Shown here in pieces: positions 45,911-58,687 of a stretch of DNA of 64,000 bases. The position numbers and the translations under genes are program-made. How positions within the stretch are numbered: the first letter of the stretch is position 1; every line of letters begins with the position of its first letter. Origin of the DNA: Nannochloropsis oceanica (lineage: Eukaryota; Sar; Eustigmatophyceae; Eustigmatales; Monodopsidaceae); the NCBI GenBank assembly GCA_004519485.1, contig CP038106.1, forward strand, positions 124,001-188,000. The letters are read 5' to 3'. The notes under the pieces were generated by a model. The model was not told the origin of the DNA, made no database searches, and saw nothing but the letters and a program-made list of their open reading frames with translations.

Positions 45911-48900
45911 ATGGACGCTGCTACTGCCAACGCGAGTGCCGGGATGAACGGGGGTGGGGCCAACATGCCCCCTCAGGGCGCGGCGGCAGGCGGCGGGGCG
46001 GGCTCAGGCGCTCCCATGTACGGGAATGTGCGGTCGGCTTCTCTCTACGTCGGGGACTTGGCGCCCTCGACCACGGAGTCGCAGCTGTTTGAGGCCTTCT
46101 CGCAAGTATGATTAGGAACGGGCAGGCAGGGAGGGAGGGAATGGTCGTGGGGGCCAGGGAGGACCTGTGCTTCTAATGTCTTGATGCCTGGGTGCAGGGA
46201 AGGTGAAGGTTGTTTGGTTGGAGTCCGAGTTGATGAGAAAGAGGTCTTGGATATTGGTCACGGTGCAGTTTGGCATTCTTATCACGCTCCCTTCCATACT
46301 CATCACGCACCCGCAGATTGGGAAGATCCAGTCCATCCGCATCCTCCGCGACGCCATTACGCGTCAGTCCCTCGGGTACGTTCCTCCCTCCCTCCCTCCC
46401 TCCCTCCCTCCCTCCCTTCTTCCCTCCCCCTCACTGGTGACTTATGCTCCCTCCTCCATCCCTGTTCCCACCAGCTACGCGTACGTGAATTTTTACGACA
46501 CGATGGACGCCGAACGCGCCATTGACGTGCTGAATTTCCAGCCAATTAACGGCCGTCCGTGCCGCGTCATGTGGGTGCAACGGGACCCCTATCTGCGCAA
46601 GACGGGCGTGGGTAACATCGTGATCAAGAACCTGCACTCCACCATCGACAATAAGACACTCTTTGACACCTTCTCGGTGTTTGGGAACATCTTGTCGTGC
46701 AAGGTGGTGACTGATGAGCATGGCAACTCCCGCGGCTTTGGCTTTGTCCATTTCGACTCGGAGGTGAGTCAAGACCGTGTATAAGACCCTCCCTCCTCCC
46801 TCCCTCCCTCCCTCCCTCCCTCCCTCCCTCCCTCCCTCCCTCCCTCCCTCCCTCCCTCCTTCCCTTTCTTTTCCAATCCCTCAAGGCTTGTGCAAGGTCG
46901 CCTCGTTTCACGCACCGCCTTATTCCCTTCCTCCCTTCCTCCCTTCTTATCATCCGTGGCACGTCCAATTCCTCCCTCCACCCACAGACACTCACCCTCC
47001 CTACTCCCCTCCCCCCTTCCCTCTAGGCATCTGCGCAGGGGTGCATCTCGGACGTGAACGGCAAGATCATCGGAGGGCAGGAGGTGGTGGTGGAGCCCTT
47101 CAAGCGCGGGCATAAGGTGGAGGCCCTGTGGACCAACTTATACGTGAAAAATGTCCCTTTGGATTGGGACGATGCTCGCTTCAAGGTGAGTCTCCCTCCC
47201 TCCCTCCCTCCCTCCCTCCCTCCCTCCCTCTCCTCCCTCCTGACCACGATTTTTTCCTCTCACATGTCCTCCCTCCCCTCACTCCAGGCGGAGTTCGAAA
47301 AATACGGCGAGATCACGTCAGCCGTGCTCCGGAAGGTGGACGAGTCCGAGGTCGATGAGCAAGCGGACGACGAGGAGGGCGAGGGGGAGGGCGAGGGCGA
47401 GGACGGGGCGGAGGGGGAGAAGAAGGAGACGAAGGAGACGAAGGAGACGAAGGAGAAAGAAGAGAAGGACGGAGAGAAGGAAGGGGAGAAGACGGCCGAG
47501 GCGGCGGCGACGCCTGCCAAGGCAGGGGAGGAAAAACAGGAGGAAGGAAAGGACGAGAAGAAGAAGGAGGAAGGGAAGCAGGTGCTACCCCCTGGCGCCA
47601 AAAACCGTGGCTTTGGGTTTGTGAATTTTGTGGAGCACGAGTCAGCGAAGAAGGCCATGGAGGAGATGAACGGAAAAAAGGTGCGTGGTGACGAGGAGGG
47701 TGGGCGGGGAGGAGGAGGATGGGCGGTGTGATGAGGAGGGAGGGAGGGGAAAGAAGGAGGGCAGTCTGTGCCCCCCCCCCCCCCCTCCCCCCTTCCCCTT
47801 CCTTCTTACTGTTCCGAGACATAGGACCTAGCGAGTCTATTTCCTCACCCTCCGTCCCTTCCTCCCCTCCCTCCCTCCCCTCCCTTTCTTCGTCCCTCCC
47901 TTTCTTCATTAGTTCCCTGAGGCGGGGTCCACGGAGGCGGACAAGGAGATGTACGTGCGACGGTTGCAGACGAAAAAAGAGCGGCAAAAGGAGTTGAGGG
48001 ACAAACACGCCCTCATCAAGAAGGAGAGGTTGACCAAATTCCAGGTACAGGGAGGGAGGGAGGGAGGGAGGGAGGGAAGATTGCCGAGCGATCCCTGTTG
48101 TGTGGCCTTCCATTGACGTTTATGTGGCATCATTACTTACCCTTCCTCCCTTTCCTCTCCTCCCTCCCTCCCTCCCTCCCTCCCTCCCTCTCCCCAGGGC
48201 TGCAACCTGTACGTGAAGAATCTCGATGAATCTTTGGATGACGAGTGGCTGCGCACCAGCTTTGGCAAGTTCGGTACTATCACCTCCGCCCGTGTCATGC
48301 GCGATCAGGTACGATGCCATTCTCCTCTCCCTCCCTCCCTCCCTCCTTCTCTCCCTCCCTCCCTGCCTCCCTTCCGTCCTGCCTCCCTCTTCCTCCCATC
48401 CATTCGTCCCACCTCTCTCCATCCCTCCCTCTCCCCAGACCACGGGCGCCTCCAAAGGTTTCGGTTTCGTCTGTTATTCCACGCCAGAAGAGGCCTCGGC
48501 AGCCATCCAGAAGATGAACAACAAGATGTTTATGGGCAAGCCCGTCTACGTGGCCCTCTCGCAGGTCGCATCCCAACGCCGGGAGATGCTGGCCGTCTCC
48601 TTCCAGCAACAGCAGCAGCAGCGAGGCTTGCTCCCTCCCATGCAGAACGCGCCCTTTTACCCGCCTCCGGCCGGCATGGGGATGCAGCAGCAGCAGCAGC
48701 AGCCGGCGTACCTCTCAATGGGTCCCTATGGCCAGCCCATGCGAGGACCGGGGTCCATGTTGCCGCAGCGTGGGATGCCACTCAATCCTGGTGCGCCCCT
48801 CCCTCCCTCCCTCCCTCCCTCCCTCCCTCCCTCCCTCCCTGTGTGATTCTCCACCGAGGAGGAACACCTGCAGTCACTCAAACCCCCCTCCCCCCCCCCC

Positions 48901-49713
48901 TTCCTTCCCTTCCCCTCCTTCCCTTGACATCACCATTCCCCACAGGCATGATGCGGCCCGTGTACCGGATGCCGGACTACCGCCGCCAGGATATGGGAGG
49001 GATGGAGGGAGTGCCCGGGGGGATGGTCGGCGGTCGACCGGGGCCCGGCCCGAAGCAGCCTTACAACCAAAGGGGGCCGGGGCAGCAGCCGGGAGGAGGG
49101 GGGGGACCGCGGGGAAGGCAGCAATCAGTGGGAAGGATGATGCAGGGAGGGCCGGGCGGGATGGGGGGCGGGATGCCCCCACACATGCAGGGACAGATGG
49201 GGGGCCCGCCGGAGGGGGCATACCCACAGGAGGGAGGGCAAGGGGGAGGAGGGGCTGGGGGGCCGCAGGGCGGTGCGATCGATCCGACGCGCCTCGCCTC
49301 GGCGTCGGTGGAGGAGCAGAAGACGATTTTGGGGGAGCAGCTGTACCCCTTAATTGTGCGGCGGGAGCCTGAGTTGGCCGGCAAGATCACGGGGATGATC
49401 TTGGAGCTGGACAACACGGTATGTCTCGGGTGATCGTTCTCGGGCCCTTTCTTCCCTTCCGCCCTCGTCCTTGTCCTCGTCCTCCTTGCTTTTTTACCCC
49501 TGCTGCTCGCGGTGGCAGTGGGCAGTCTTCCGGCGTCCTCCTTCAACTAGCGCAGTTGCTCACCTATCCCTCCCTCCATCCCTCCCTCCCTCTCTCCCTC
49601 CACAGGAAATCTTGCACCTGCTGGAATCGCCCGAGTCGCTGGATGAGAAGATTCAGGAGGCCATCAAGGTGCTGCAGGAGTTCAACACTCATGCCAAAGA
49701 CGGGTCGGAATAA
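45911..49713 (+). CDS. PAB1: Poly(A)-binding protein, cytoplasmic
   Basis: Binds mRNA poly(A) tails and promotes translation and stability. Ten exons (45911-46105, 46317-46375, 46475-46763, 47027-47185, 47288-47680, 47913-48044, 48198-48308, 48439-48790, 48946-49418, 49606-49713) join in phase to 756 residues. RRM1: [20 protein letters not shown] and [11 protein letters not shown]2: [16 protein letters not shown] and [12 protein letters not shown]3: [13 protein letters not shown] and [12 protein letters not shown]4: [15 protein letters not shown] and [10 protein letters not shown] Gln/Pro/Gly/Met-rich linker precedes a MLLE domain ([44 protein letters not shown]). RRM3 contains an acidic/Lys-rich insertion of about 80 residues (bases about 47338-47583) between its first and second RNP halves, not seen in ordinary PABPs. 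Confidence 0.96.
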
Positions 49714-51614
49714 GGGATGGACGGAGGGTGTAAGTGGTCGGAAGGGTATATCTATAGTAGGTATTTTCATTCTTGCTCAGAGCGTGAGGGTCGGGAGGTG
49801 ATGAGCTGGGAAGAAACGGCAGTTTTGTGTGGGCACTATGAAGGGCGTTGTGTGTGGAGAAGGAGAGAAGGGGGTGGAAGAAAGGGATAAAAGGAGGGAG
49901 GGGGGTAGATTCAGGCGCTGAGTGTGCACGTGTATGGATGCATGGATGAGAGCATTTCAAGCTTTAAAGGAAACGAAGGAAAGTGTGAGGCAATGACACA
50001 CTTGGAGGGAAGGAAGGAAGGAGGGAAGGAATGGTGGGGGGTGGAGGGAAGGAAAGATGGCACCGAGCGAGGAAGTGGGAAGGGGAAACAGGTATATCAA
50101 ATGAGAGAGCCGTTTCATGCCTGTAGAACCGCACTCTTCCTTGTCCTTGACCCACCTCCCGTGTCAAAGTGCATGCAATCTGACAAGCAAGGCAGGGAGA
50201 CTCTCAGGGGAGGTATATGGTAGGAGGGAGGGCAAGATTGTGTGCTTGTGTGTGACTTATCGAATTGCAACTCCTGTACCAGAAAGCGATGCGGGGTAGG
50301 GTGTCCTGTTACAAGGTCCTTTTTTCCTTTTCATATTTCGTGCCTGCATACAGGCTTTAAAATGGGAATAGATGCGAAAGAGGGAGAACAAAGGCGTAAG
50401 AAGAGAGCGAGAAGGAAGAGAGTGTGAGAGAAGGAGAAAGAGGAGTAAAGGAACCAGAAGAGGTTTTTCTTTTTTAGTCCGCGAAGACCAACTATCCGCG
50501 GTCCCGAGCAGAGCAACAACTTGAGAGTGCCCGATAAAAACGAGAAAAAAAGGAAAAAAACCAATAATATCTTCAAAACATGAATCAATCATTATATGAT
50601 TCTGGTAGCGGGATCATTTCCCTTGACTGAGTCTTCGTTAAGAGCGGGTCGAGGATAGATAATTTTACGTGCGCTTGCGTGCATCTTCACAATCCCGTGC
50701 TTGGCTTCTCGAGAAGGCTTAAGTTCTTTCACATATTCTCTGAATCAACCACCTGCAAAAATGTGAAATACCCCAAAGAGTGCATCACATACACACATGC
50801 CTGCGTAACCACCCCACTCCTTCCCCGAAGACAAATCATCAACAAACGCAGCAGCGGCGACCACGGCGTCTGATATGTCTGAAACAAAAGAACTGAACGG
50901 AATCGAATGGAGTGAGGGGGAAATCATTTTTATGTAGAGGGTGCCTAAATTTACTTAGAAAGCAATCAAAGATAACTTATTTTTAATTCCCTACCTCTAG
51001 CGACCAACCTCCTCTGTTTTACAAGCAGATGCGGCAGTTTTGACTTCTGAAACGCTTTTTTGAATCGTTGATGAATAACGGCTCAGCCGCAGCACCAACC
51101 ATGTTTCGTAGCAAGAATCGCACCGACACAGAAGAGAAGAGCATAAGGCCTCCAAAACATCTGTGTGCTTTACCGGTACAAGTCGTTGCATTATTTGATC
51201 TCTTCATGCCCTTTCCGTGTCTTCTGAGGCAGGCGGCGGCTTTCCGTGGCATGTGTCAATGCACGCCGTCGTTTTCTTCTATGTGCTTAATTTGGCGTGT
51301 ATATATCCACCGGATGCCGGCAGAGAGATTGCTTGCTTGTATTCCTCAAGGAATAGCAGAGGGATGCATGGCTAGCATTGAATTGCTTTGCCACCGCCAT
51401 GCACACAACGCTACTCACACCCCTGCACCATCTGCCTGCTTGCCCTCTATGGAGCATATGATGTTTGGCATATGTGCTTTGCAAGGATTCGACTAGCCAC
51501 CTACAAGGCTTACATCTTAATTGCCAGCTCCACTAAGTCTCATCAACCCATCTACTTCTTCTTCGTGCCCTCTGACATATACAGGCAATATACACCCTTT
51601 AGGGACAACCAACT
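49714..51614. other. Long intergenic region between two plus-strand genes
   Basis: About 1.9 kb: the PABP 3' region, then GA-rich sequence to about 50450, then more AT-rich mixed sequence. A 142-codon plus-strand frame at 51068-51496 has Cys/Met-rich random-looking content and no recognised domain. No gene supported. Confidence 0.45.
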
Positions 51615-53393
51615 ATGCGACTAGTACGCTCTTATAATCTGGGCATCATAACTATTATGTCCTTTGCTTTGACCAATATGATAGCGGCAGACAACTCAGA
51701 GCCCCTCACGGGCTGGTTCATGAAGTCCATACATGGTCGGGTACGTGACGAACAAGAAGGGAGGAAGGGATAGAACGACCGTGGGGGACGACGTATTGTA
51801 GCTTTAAAGACTTGGTATACATCTCCAGCGGCTTGTTTCTCCAATCATGTTGACCTAATCCTTTACTCTAAACCATATTCCCCCCCCCCTTCCCCCCCTC
51901 CCGCCCCGCCCTGCCCTCTCTTAGTCAACCTACTACGGGAACTACCAAGGCGGCGGTGCTTGTGGACTAGATCAACCAGACGGCATGGCCCTCCCCCCCG
52001 AGGTACGTATACCGCTACCCTCCCTCCCCCTCTCACTTCCTTTTTCCCTCGTTTCTAACCCCTCCATTTCTCCTCGCACACCCTTGAACACGGATTTTAG
52101 GTCAAAGGCATCGATTTTACAGTAGCCTTGGACCAGGCCCAGTTTAATCTAGGGGGCTGCGGGATGTGTATTCAGCTCACGGGAACGGGGGTAGGCGCAG
52201 GAGGAAACCCTGTGACGGGTAATTATACGGTGTTTGTGAACAATCTGTGCCCGGAGTGCGAGTTCGGTCATCTGGACTTTGCTACCCCGGGGGATGGCAG
52301 CTGGGACATAGAGTGGTGCGTGAGGAAGGAGGGAGGGAGGGAGGGAGAGAAGGGGAGAGGGAGGGAAATGTGGAGAGAGAGGGGCCTTTTCCATGCACGG
52401 GAAGACAAGAGATCCTTTCAGGCAAGCAGCTTGCTCACATACAGAAAACTGTTACAGGAAAGCCATTCCCTGCGATGTTGGCGACCACAAAATGCGCTTT
52501 GTCTTCATGGTAAGCAAGCACTCCCCCACCAGCTTCGCCACAGCAACCTTATTCGACCCATTGTATCTATCCACCCCTCCTGTCGTTCCTCCCTCATTCC
52601 CTCCTTTCTCCCTTCCCTTCCCTCAGGGCTCCAATGACTTCTATCTCAAGGTCTCCACCCAAGCCGCCCGCGTCCCGACCAAGGCCCTCCGCCTCAAGGT
52701 GGGAGAAGAGTGGAAGGAAGGCACGCCGGTGCATGGCTCCTACTTTGAATTCAGGGATGGGGCCCCCTTCTCGTTCCCAATAGAAGTGGAGGTGACGTCG
52801 GTATTTGGGGAGGTGCTGAAGGACGAGATTGTCTCGTTGCAGGTGAGGAGGGAGGGAGGGAGGGAGAGAGCAACAGAGAAGAGGGAAGGCGAGGAGGAGC
52901 GAGAACGGCATGAGAAATTTCAGCACCACGCACCCTCCTTACCCTCTACACCCCACCCTTTCACATATCCCCACCTCCCCTCTCGGTCTAGGGCGGGCCC
53001 AGTACCATCCAATACGACGATCGTCGCGCGCAGCCCACGGACGGAGAGCTCGCTGCGGCACAGTGGGGCGAAGAGCCACCCACCGATGACGACATCGAGG
53101 AAGGCCCAGCCCCTAGCGCTACTGAGAAGCCTCACACTACCAGTAGGAGTGACAGAAAAAGCTACGGGAATGACAAAGCAACCAACAGCACCAGTGCCCC
53201 TGCTTCGCCTGAAACAGTGGCAGATAGGGAAGCGATGCTGCTGGATGGGGGCAGAGGAATGGAGGAGCAGATGCATGAGAAGGAGGAGAAGGAGGAGATG
53301 GGACGGGCCTTGTCGAATGGACATAAGACGGAAACGGCAGCCTTGCGACAGTTGTTGCGCGGAGCGGGCGTCAGGAGGCAGGCCACGGCATGA
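51615..53393 (+). CDS. Secreted expansin-like protein
   Basis: Cell-wall-loosening protein family. Six exons (51615-51740, 51925-52002, 52101-52315, 52458-52509, 52627-52842, 52992-53393) join in phase to 362 residues. MRLVRSYNLGIITIMSFALT is a signal peptide. The double-psi beta-barrel domain shows STYYGNYQGGGACGLD, FNLGGCGMCIQLTGTG, VFVNNLCPECEFGHLDF (the HxD element) and WKAIPCDVG. The C-terminal CBM63-like domain contains NDFYLKVSTQAARVPTKALR, FEFRDGAPFSFPIEVEV and SVFGEVLKDEIVSLQ. A tail of about 110 residues follows, charged and Ser/Thr-rich, ending RQATA, which expansins normally lack. Its lack of hydrophobicity argues against a GPI anchor. Expansin-like genes in algae are patchy and transfer is often suspected; nothing here proves it. 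Confidence 0.87.
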
Positions 53394-54463
53394 GGAGAGA
53401 AGGTTTGCGGTTGAGCGAGGAGGTGACGGCAGCGGGGAAGTGAGAGTGAGGGGAAAAGCTTTAACGTGTAAAGAGAGGAACGGGGGGTCCCCTTCCTTAG
53501 ATCTCGTGAGAAATGAGTGATGTGTGGCTTGTCCTTTTCGTAGGCTTGGCAGCGTGGAGAGGGCCAGAGAAAGGCAAGGATATTCGCTCTGCGGGGAAAA
53601 GGGAAAGAAATGGGAGCAAATAAAGTAATCGAAAGTGCATAGATATGCGCAGCTTATGGTTGCGATGCCATGTTTCCTATTTGCTTGTTGCTCCTCCATC
53701 GCTCCTCATTTTTCGAGGCTTAGGAAAGGGAATGCCTGCACTGGATTGGCCAGGTGTCTTTTCAGAAGGCTCCTCAACTTTTAGGGCAGCCTTCCGAATC
53801 ATCCCAAAAGACCGGTACGAATACAAACTTCGGCAACCTGGCTACCGGTTGGCCATTGATTGCGAGGGATACACGATATGCGAAAACCGAGTCCATGTCG
53901 ACTGACCCTCGAGTCCCCAAGCCGCCTTCCCATGTTTGAACCAAAACTTTCTTTACGCGAGTACAAAGAGGAGATTGAACGAATGAGATACATGGCAGCT
54001 CTGCACCAAGAGAAGTGGGAGGAAGCCCCAAATGACCTTAGCGCGGAGAAGAAGCAACACAGTTGAACCCCCACCAGAAAATGAAATTCAACGACCATGT
54101 TACTACTTATGACCCGGATGAGCGCTCTTCTCTTGTGCGGTCGTGCCACATCTGAGAGGAGTGCTTGCCTGACTGAGGGCCAAAGGACGCACTGTCACCA
54201 CCTGATACTTATTTACATTTCTGTCCACACGATAGCACAGGGCAGGGGAGACGGAGGCAAAATGCTACGGTAAATCCTGCCGGCCCACCAGTTGGTGCTC
54301 TAACTCCGGAGGCTGACCGAGGGATAGGCTAGGTGATTCTCCCTGCACGTCCCTGCTCGAAAGTCAAAGCCTCCATCAGGACAAACAGCAAGCCAAGAAT
54401 AAATCGTTGGACTGCAAGCCGCTGGTTATATACAGTACGCACTGCCCACGCTCAAGCAGCGAG
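53394..54463. other. Intergenic region
   Basis: About 1.07 kb. A short plus-strand frame ending near 54066 (containing SLREYKEEIERMRYMAALHQ) has gene-like composition but no start or splice support. A TATATA-like motif lies near 54427, about 35 bp before the next start codon. Confidence 0.4.
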
Positions 54464-57461
54464 ATGGCTACTAAGCACAATCCTTATTCGTTGTCATCAG
54501 GAGGGGGAGGCACCCAAGCAGCACACCTACGTCATCTCGGCGTGCTTGTCCAAGACCGCCAGCAGCAGGATCAAAGGGAGCAACAAATGCAGCAGGAACA
54601 GCAGCTAGTGCAGCTGTCTGAGCTAGACGCTCCGCAATATCACCAGCAGCAGCAAGCTTTCCAGCTTGCCCTTCCCGTGCCTCATTGGAGAGACCTCAAC
54701 GATGAGGACAACGACAGCCTGTCAAGCGCGAATAGCGCAGGCAGAGATGGAGGATGCAGCAGCATCAGTAGCTTGGGTGGGGTAAATGCGGGTGGTATCC
54801 CGGGCCATGATGGTACTGGTACGGGTTGTAGCAGCAGCAGTTGTAGTGGGGGAGCATCAGAACGGCGGACAAAAAAGAGGAACCTCTCCAACCCGCAGAC
54901 GAGTCGATGGTTGACATGCCAAGTGTGCCGCATTAGTAAGACTAAATGGTACGTTTATGGGATGGATAGAAGATCGCCTACAGCTAGGAGGGCGATTGAT
55001 TGCTATTGGTTGCTTTCAGCTACTGCCGCTGGTGATGCTGCTCCATTTCACGTGTTTTCCTGCTTCTCTCATTCTGAGCAAGCTACAGATAACCCCCAAC
55101 CCGTTTCCTTGACTGTCATTGTGTTTATCCCTTTACTTTTTCACCCTTGCTAAATCTTTGCACTTTCATCCTTCATCATTCCACAGCGACGGCAACTTCC
55201 CCTGCTCCCGTTGCTGGAACCGTATGTGCTTCTGCTGTCGTCCACAGACCCAAATTCTTGGCCAAGCTACCACCACCAATGCCGCCGGGGCAGGAGGGCG
55301 GAAGAGACGTCGTCGTCGCGCCTTGCCGGAGGAGGTGGAGGATCTGCTGGAGAAGCAGAAGCAGGACGAGGCAATGGCGGTCGAGGGAAGCTCGCCCTAT
55401 CTCCACCTTGTCTTCCTTCGTGCCCGCCCTCAACCGCTGGTGGACTCTTTTTTACAGGCGTTTGCGCGGGTCCACCAGGAGCAGCAACAGTGGCATCATC
55501 AATCGGCAGGAGGAGGAGGAGGACAAAGGATGGACAGAGCGAAGGCCGTACGGTTGTTGCGGTGCTGGCAACGGCGGAGTGCGTATGTGGGTGCGGACAT
55601 TTCGAATGGAATTGTAGGGGCATTAGTTCGGCTGTTCCAGGTCACTGCCGAAGAACTTGACGGAGGACAGGGAGGGAGTCAGGGGGGAGGGGAGGAAGGA
55701 AGGGAAGAGGGGCAGTCGACGGAGGAGATGGTGAAGGCGGGTGAGAGGTTGAAGCATTCACGGGCTTTTTATTTGGCGGATGAGGCAGAGGGCGAGGACG
55801 AGAGGGAGGACGAGGCTGCAGATCGGGAGGAGGATGAGTATGAGGAAGAGGAAGAGGAGGAAAAGGGGTTAAATAGGAGGCCGCCGCAATTGAAGATGAG
55901 CAATAAGAAGGACACCACGGGGGTGCTCATGGCAGTGAGCGATGGAAGCTTTCTCCATTGGGCAAGCAACGCCGCCTTCGATCGCCTCTTCCTCGGAGTG
56001 GCGGGCCTCTTGAACGAGTCCGTTGCCCGTCGTCGTCTCCCCATCCTCCTCTTCGCTTCCCTTCTCCACCCCCAAGACCGTGAAGTGTGGTTCCGGAGCG
56101 TCATCCTCGCCCTCTTTACATCATCTCCTCCTCCTTCTCCTGTGCCTCCTGCTCCTGCTCCTGCTGCTCACCAGATCAAGGCCATCAGCCAAGATGGGCG
56201 TATTTCCTCCTACATCCTGAGTGTGACCCCCATCCACGCCTCCTATCTGCGCAAACGACGGCGGCAAGATCTACCGCCACCACCACCATTGGCTTCAATA
56301 CCCCGCTCCTCCTCCTCCCCTCCCTCCACCTCATCCTTCTCGCTAGAGTGCTCTTCTGAGCCCGGGTATTGCCCGAAGGAATGGGGGAAAGAGGAGGAGG
56401 AGGAGTGCGGCATGCTCATACAGCTGAAGCCAGCGCCGGAGTTGAACGACATCGCCCCAGGAGGATCTGCTGCAGCCGTAGCAGCAGCTGGTGGTGGTGA
56501 TGGTGGTGGTGGTGGGAATGGGGAGGCCGCTTGTTGTTCCTCGAACCCTTCCGAGTCGACTTGTCATTTGTCAGATGTAGACAGTATGAAAAAAGAGGAG
56601 GGAGGGGGACGAGCAGAGGGAGGAGGAGGAAGAGCAGACGGAGGAGGCGGTGGAGAAGGAGGAGGAAGAAGGGGAGCGACAGCCCCGTCACGGAGGAAAG
56701 GACAAGGCGGAGGGAAGCAATCTCACCCTGAGCTCCACAGAAGGGTGGATGGGTGTACGTCCTCTGCCCCTTCCTCAGGCACTCCTTCGTCGAGTGCGAT
56801 GATATTGCCCTACACGGGGCCTGACAATATGCGGGCCGGCCCAAGGGGGGGAGGAGGAGGAGACTATGGCGGAGGATGCTGCCACCAGGAGCAGCAAGAG
56901 GAAGAGCAGCAGCAGCAGCAGCGCAATGCCAATGATTTCCAGCAGCTCCCTCCTCTCTTTTCGTCGTCTGCCTGTCCTCCCGCCTATCCCACGGCCACGC
57001 ATGGGCTCTCATCCCGACCCATGGCCCGCTCCTCTGCCCCTCCTTTCGTTCCTCCACCCCATGCTGTTTCTCTTCCTGTAATTGACTCTTCCTCGCATGG
57101 CTGTACCGTCCCCGCGGCAGAGTCCATTGAGACATCTTCCATGTTGTCATCGAAGGTCGGAGGGAGGGGAGAAGGGGGAGGGGGAGGGCTGGAGGATGAG
57201 TTGCCCTCGCCGTCGTTGCTAGAGCACGGGGATCTATTGATGGAGGTTTTCTCTGCCGAGGTGGCGGCCGGGTTGTTCTTAGATACCGGCGAGGTAGGAG
57301 AGGTAGGAGAGCAAGGGGGAAGATGCGGGGGCAGGAAAGGGGAAGAAGAAGGGTTGAAGGGTTGGAGCTGCGGAAGGGGGGAAGAAGGGGCTTGTGCAGG
57401 AGGTAGGGAAGAAGGTGGAGAAGCGGGTGGGGAGGAGGGGAAGGATGCCAACGTTAATTGA
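54464..57461 (+). CDS. Zn(2)-Cys(6) transcription factor with PAS-like domain
   Basis: Two exons (54464-54948, 55187-57461) give 919 residues. The splice rebuilds a complete fungal-type binuclear zinc cluster: CQVCRISKTK plus CDGNFPCSRCWNRMCFC, spacing C-x2-C-x6-C-x5-C-x2-C-x6-C, followed by a basic stretch (GRKRRRRRALPEE). Around residues 350-480, GVLMAVSDGSFLHWASNAAF, LPILLFASLLHPQDREVW and GRISSYILSVTPIH look like a PAS fold. The rest is Gln-, Ser-, Gly- and acid-rich, as in activation domains. A factor of this class (ZnCys) is known as a lipid-accumulation regulator in Nannochloropsis gaditana; whether this is that gene or a relative cannot be told from the sequence alone. Confidence 0.87.
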
Positions 57462-58687
57462 GATTATTTATAGCGCTTAGGACGACAGTGATGCCCTGAG
57501 AGTACAAGCTGTTGATTTGAGAATGAATGAAAAGTAGGGAATGAATATTGTGCACGTAGATCTATCGAAGGCACGCATGGGCGAGAGGGCCTCCCTTCGC
57601 CAGCGCCGGTGTTAATTGCAAGTTCGAGGTTGGTGGCTCGAGTTTTGAAATAAATTATTGAGTTTGCATAAGCTTCGGCAGAAACGCAAAAGCGAGCTTC
57701 CCAGCATACACACGGCACACTTAGAGGGCGGGAAACTCGATAGACATAAAATAAACTTGTGTGCAAAAAGAACAAATACATCATGCATACGGCCGAGTAC
57801 CGTCTTAGAAAGTGATTCTACTTTGCAATTAAGAAAACGGAAGGATAATATTTTCTCCTAGACGCACGTCCATGTGGTCACACACAAAATGTACAAGTGT
57901 GCCTCCAATTAGGCCATGCAGGTGAGCGGACCATTAGAGCGTGAGCAGTGAGCCACGACATACTGCGATATGCCCGAGTTGAGGGCATTTTGAGTACTTT
58001 CTAAGGTGGCTTCAATTTGTCCGGTAACTTTTGTGAGACATCACAGCGAAAAGCTGCCACTACATAATTACAAGCCACTTGTCGAGTCATAGCGAGACAT
58101 AATCATTTGGACATGGTTGGAGTGACAAACAAGGACGGATTTTAGAGCGCTTGGAGGGGCAGAAAGAAGGAGGATGAGGATGTTGTCGTGAGAGAGATGG
58201 CAAGAGGCCAGAGAAAACCAAAACTATGCGCCATAGAAACATCTATCGGCCCCTCAACTAAGATTCGCCAGCACTGCGTGGATGGCATTCCAGGTCTTGA
58301 CTCTTGTGTGTGAAATAATGGTCGCCTACGTCGAATTTTAACCAATGGGCCACCCCCCCGACGACACACGCCAGGGGGAGCAGAGAGGAGGTCCTGCCCC
58401 AGGAGTGCGAGGCAGTGCATGAGACTGCCTCCGCTTCATGGCCCACCACGATGCTTATGTCAAGATCTTATTTTCCTCAACCACAGGCTTTGGTCGTTGT
58501 AACAAGCTGCTCTCTCATACGAATTATTTATCCCGGCGGCCCGACTCGTCCGTCCGGGGGAAGTACAAGAAGTAAAACCTGGTTGAGTAAAACCGGAAAC
58601 TGACATGGCTGCCAAATAAAGAGGGGGTTGGCAAGCACAACCACGAACCACTGATTTGGGCAGTACAACAAATAAAGCATATACAGT
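57462..58687. other. Intergenic region
   Basis: About 1.2 kb of less repetitive, more AT-balanced sequence. Short frames on both strands show no conserved content and I found no tRNA-like T-loop. It likely holds the 3' region of the Zn cluster gene and the promoter of the CBS gene. Confidence 0.45.

Noticed and set aside
46780-46870. Pure TCCC runs considered as tandem-repeat loci in their own right
   Set aside because: They lie at typical positions inside introns here and are treated as one genome-wide intron feature.
51068-51496. 142-codon plus-strand frame before the expansin gene
   Set aside because: Cys/Met/His-rich random composition and no family features.
53645-54066. Gene-like pieces before the Zn cluster gene (e.g. 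SLREYKEEIERMRY)
   Set aside because: Frames do not join with clear splice sites and there is no family match; possibly a relic, but not supportable.
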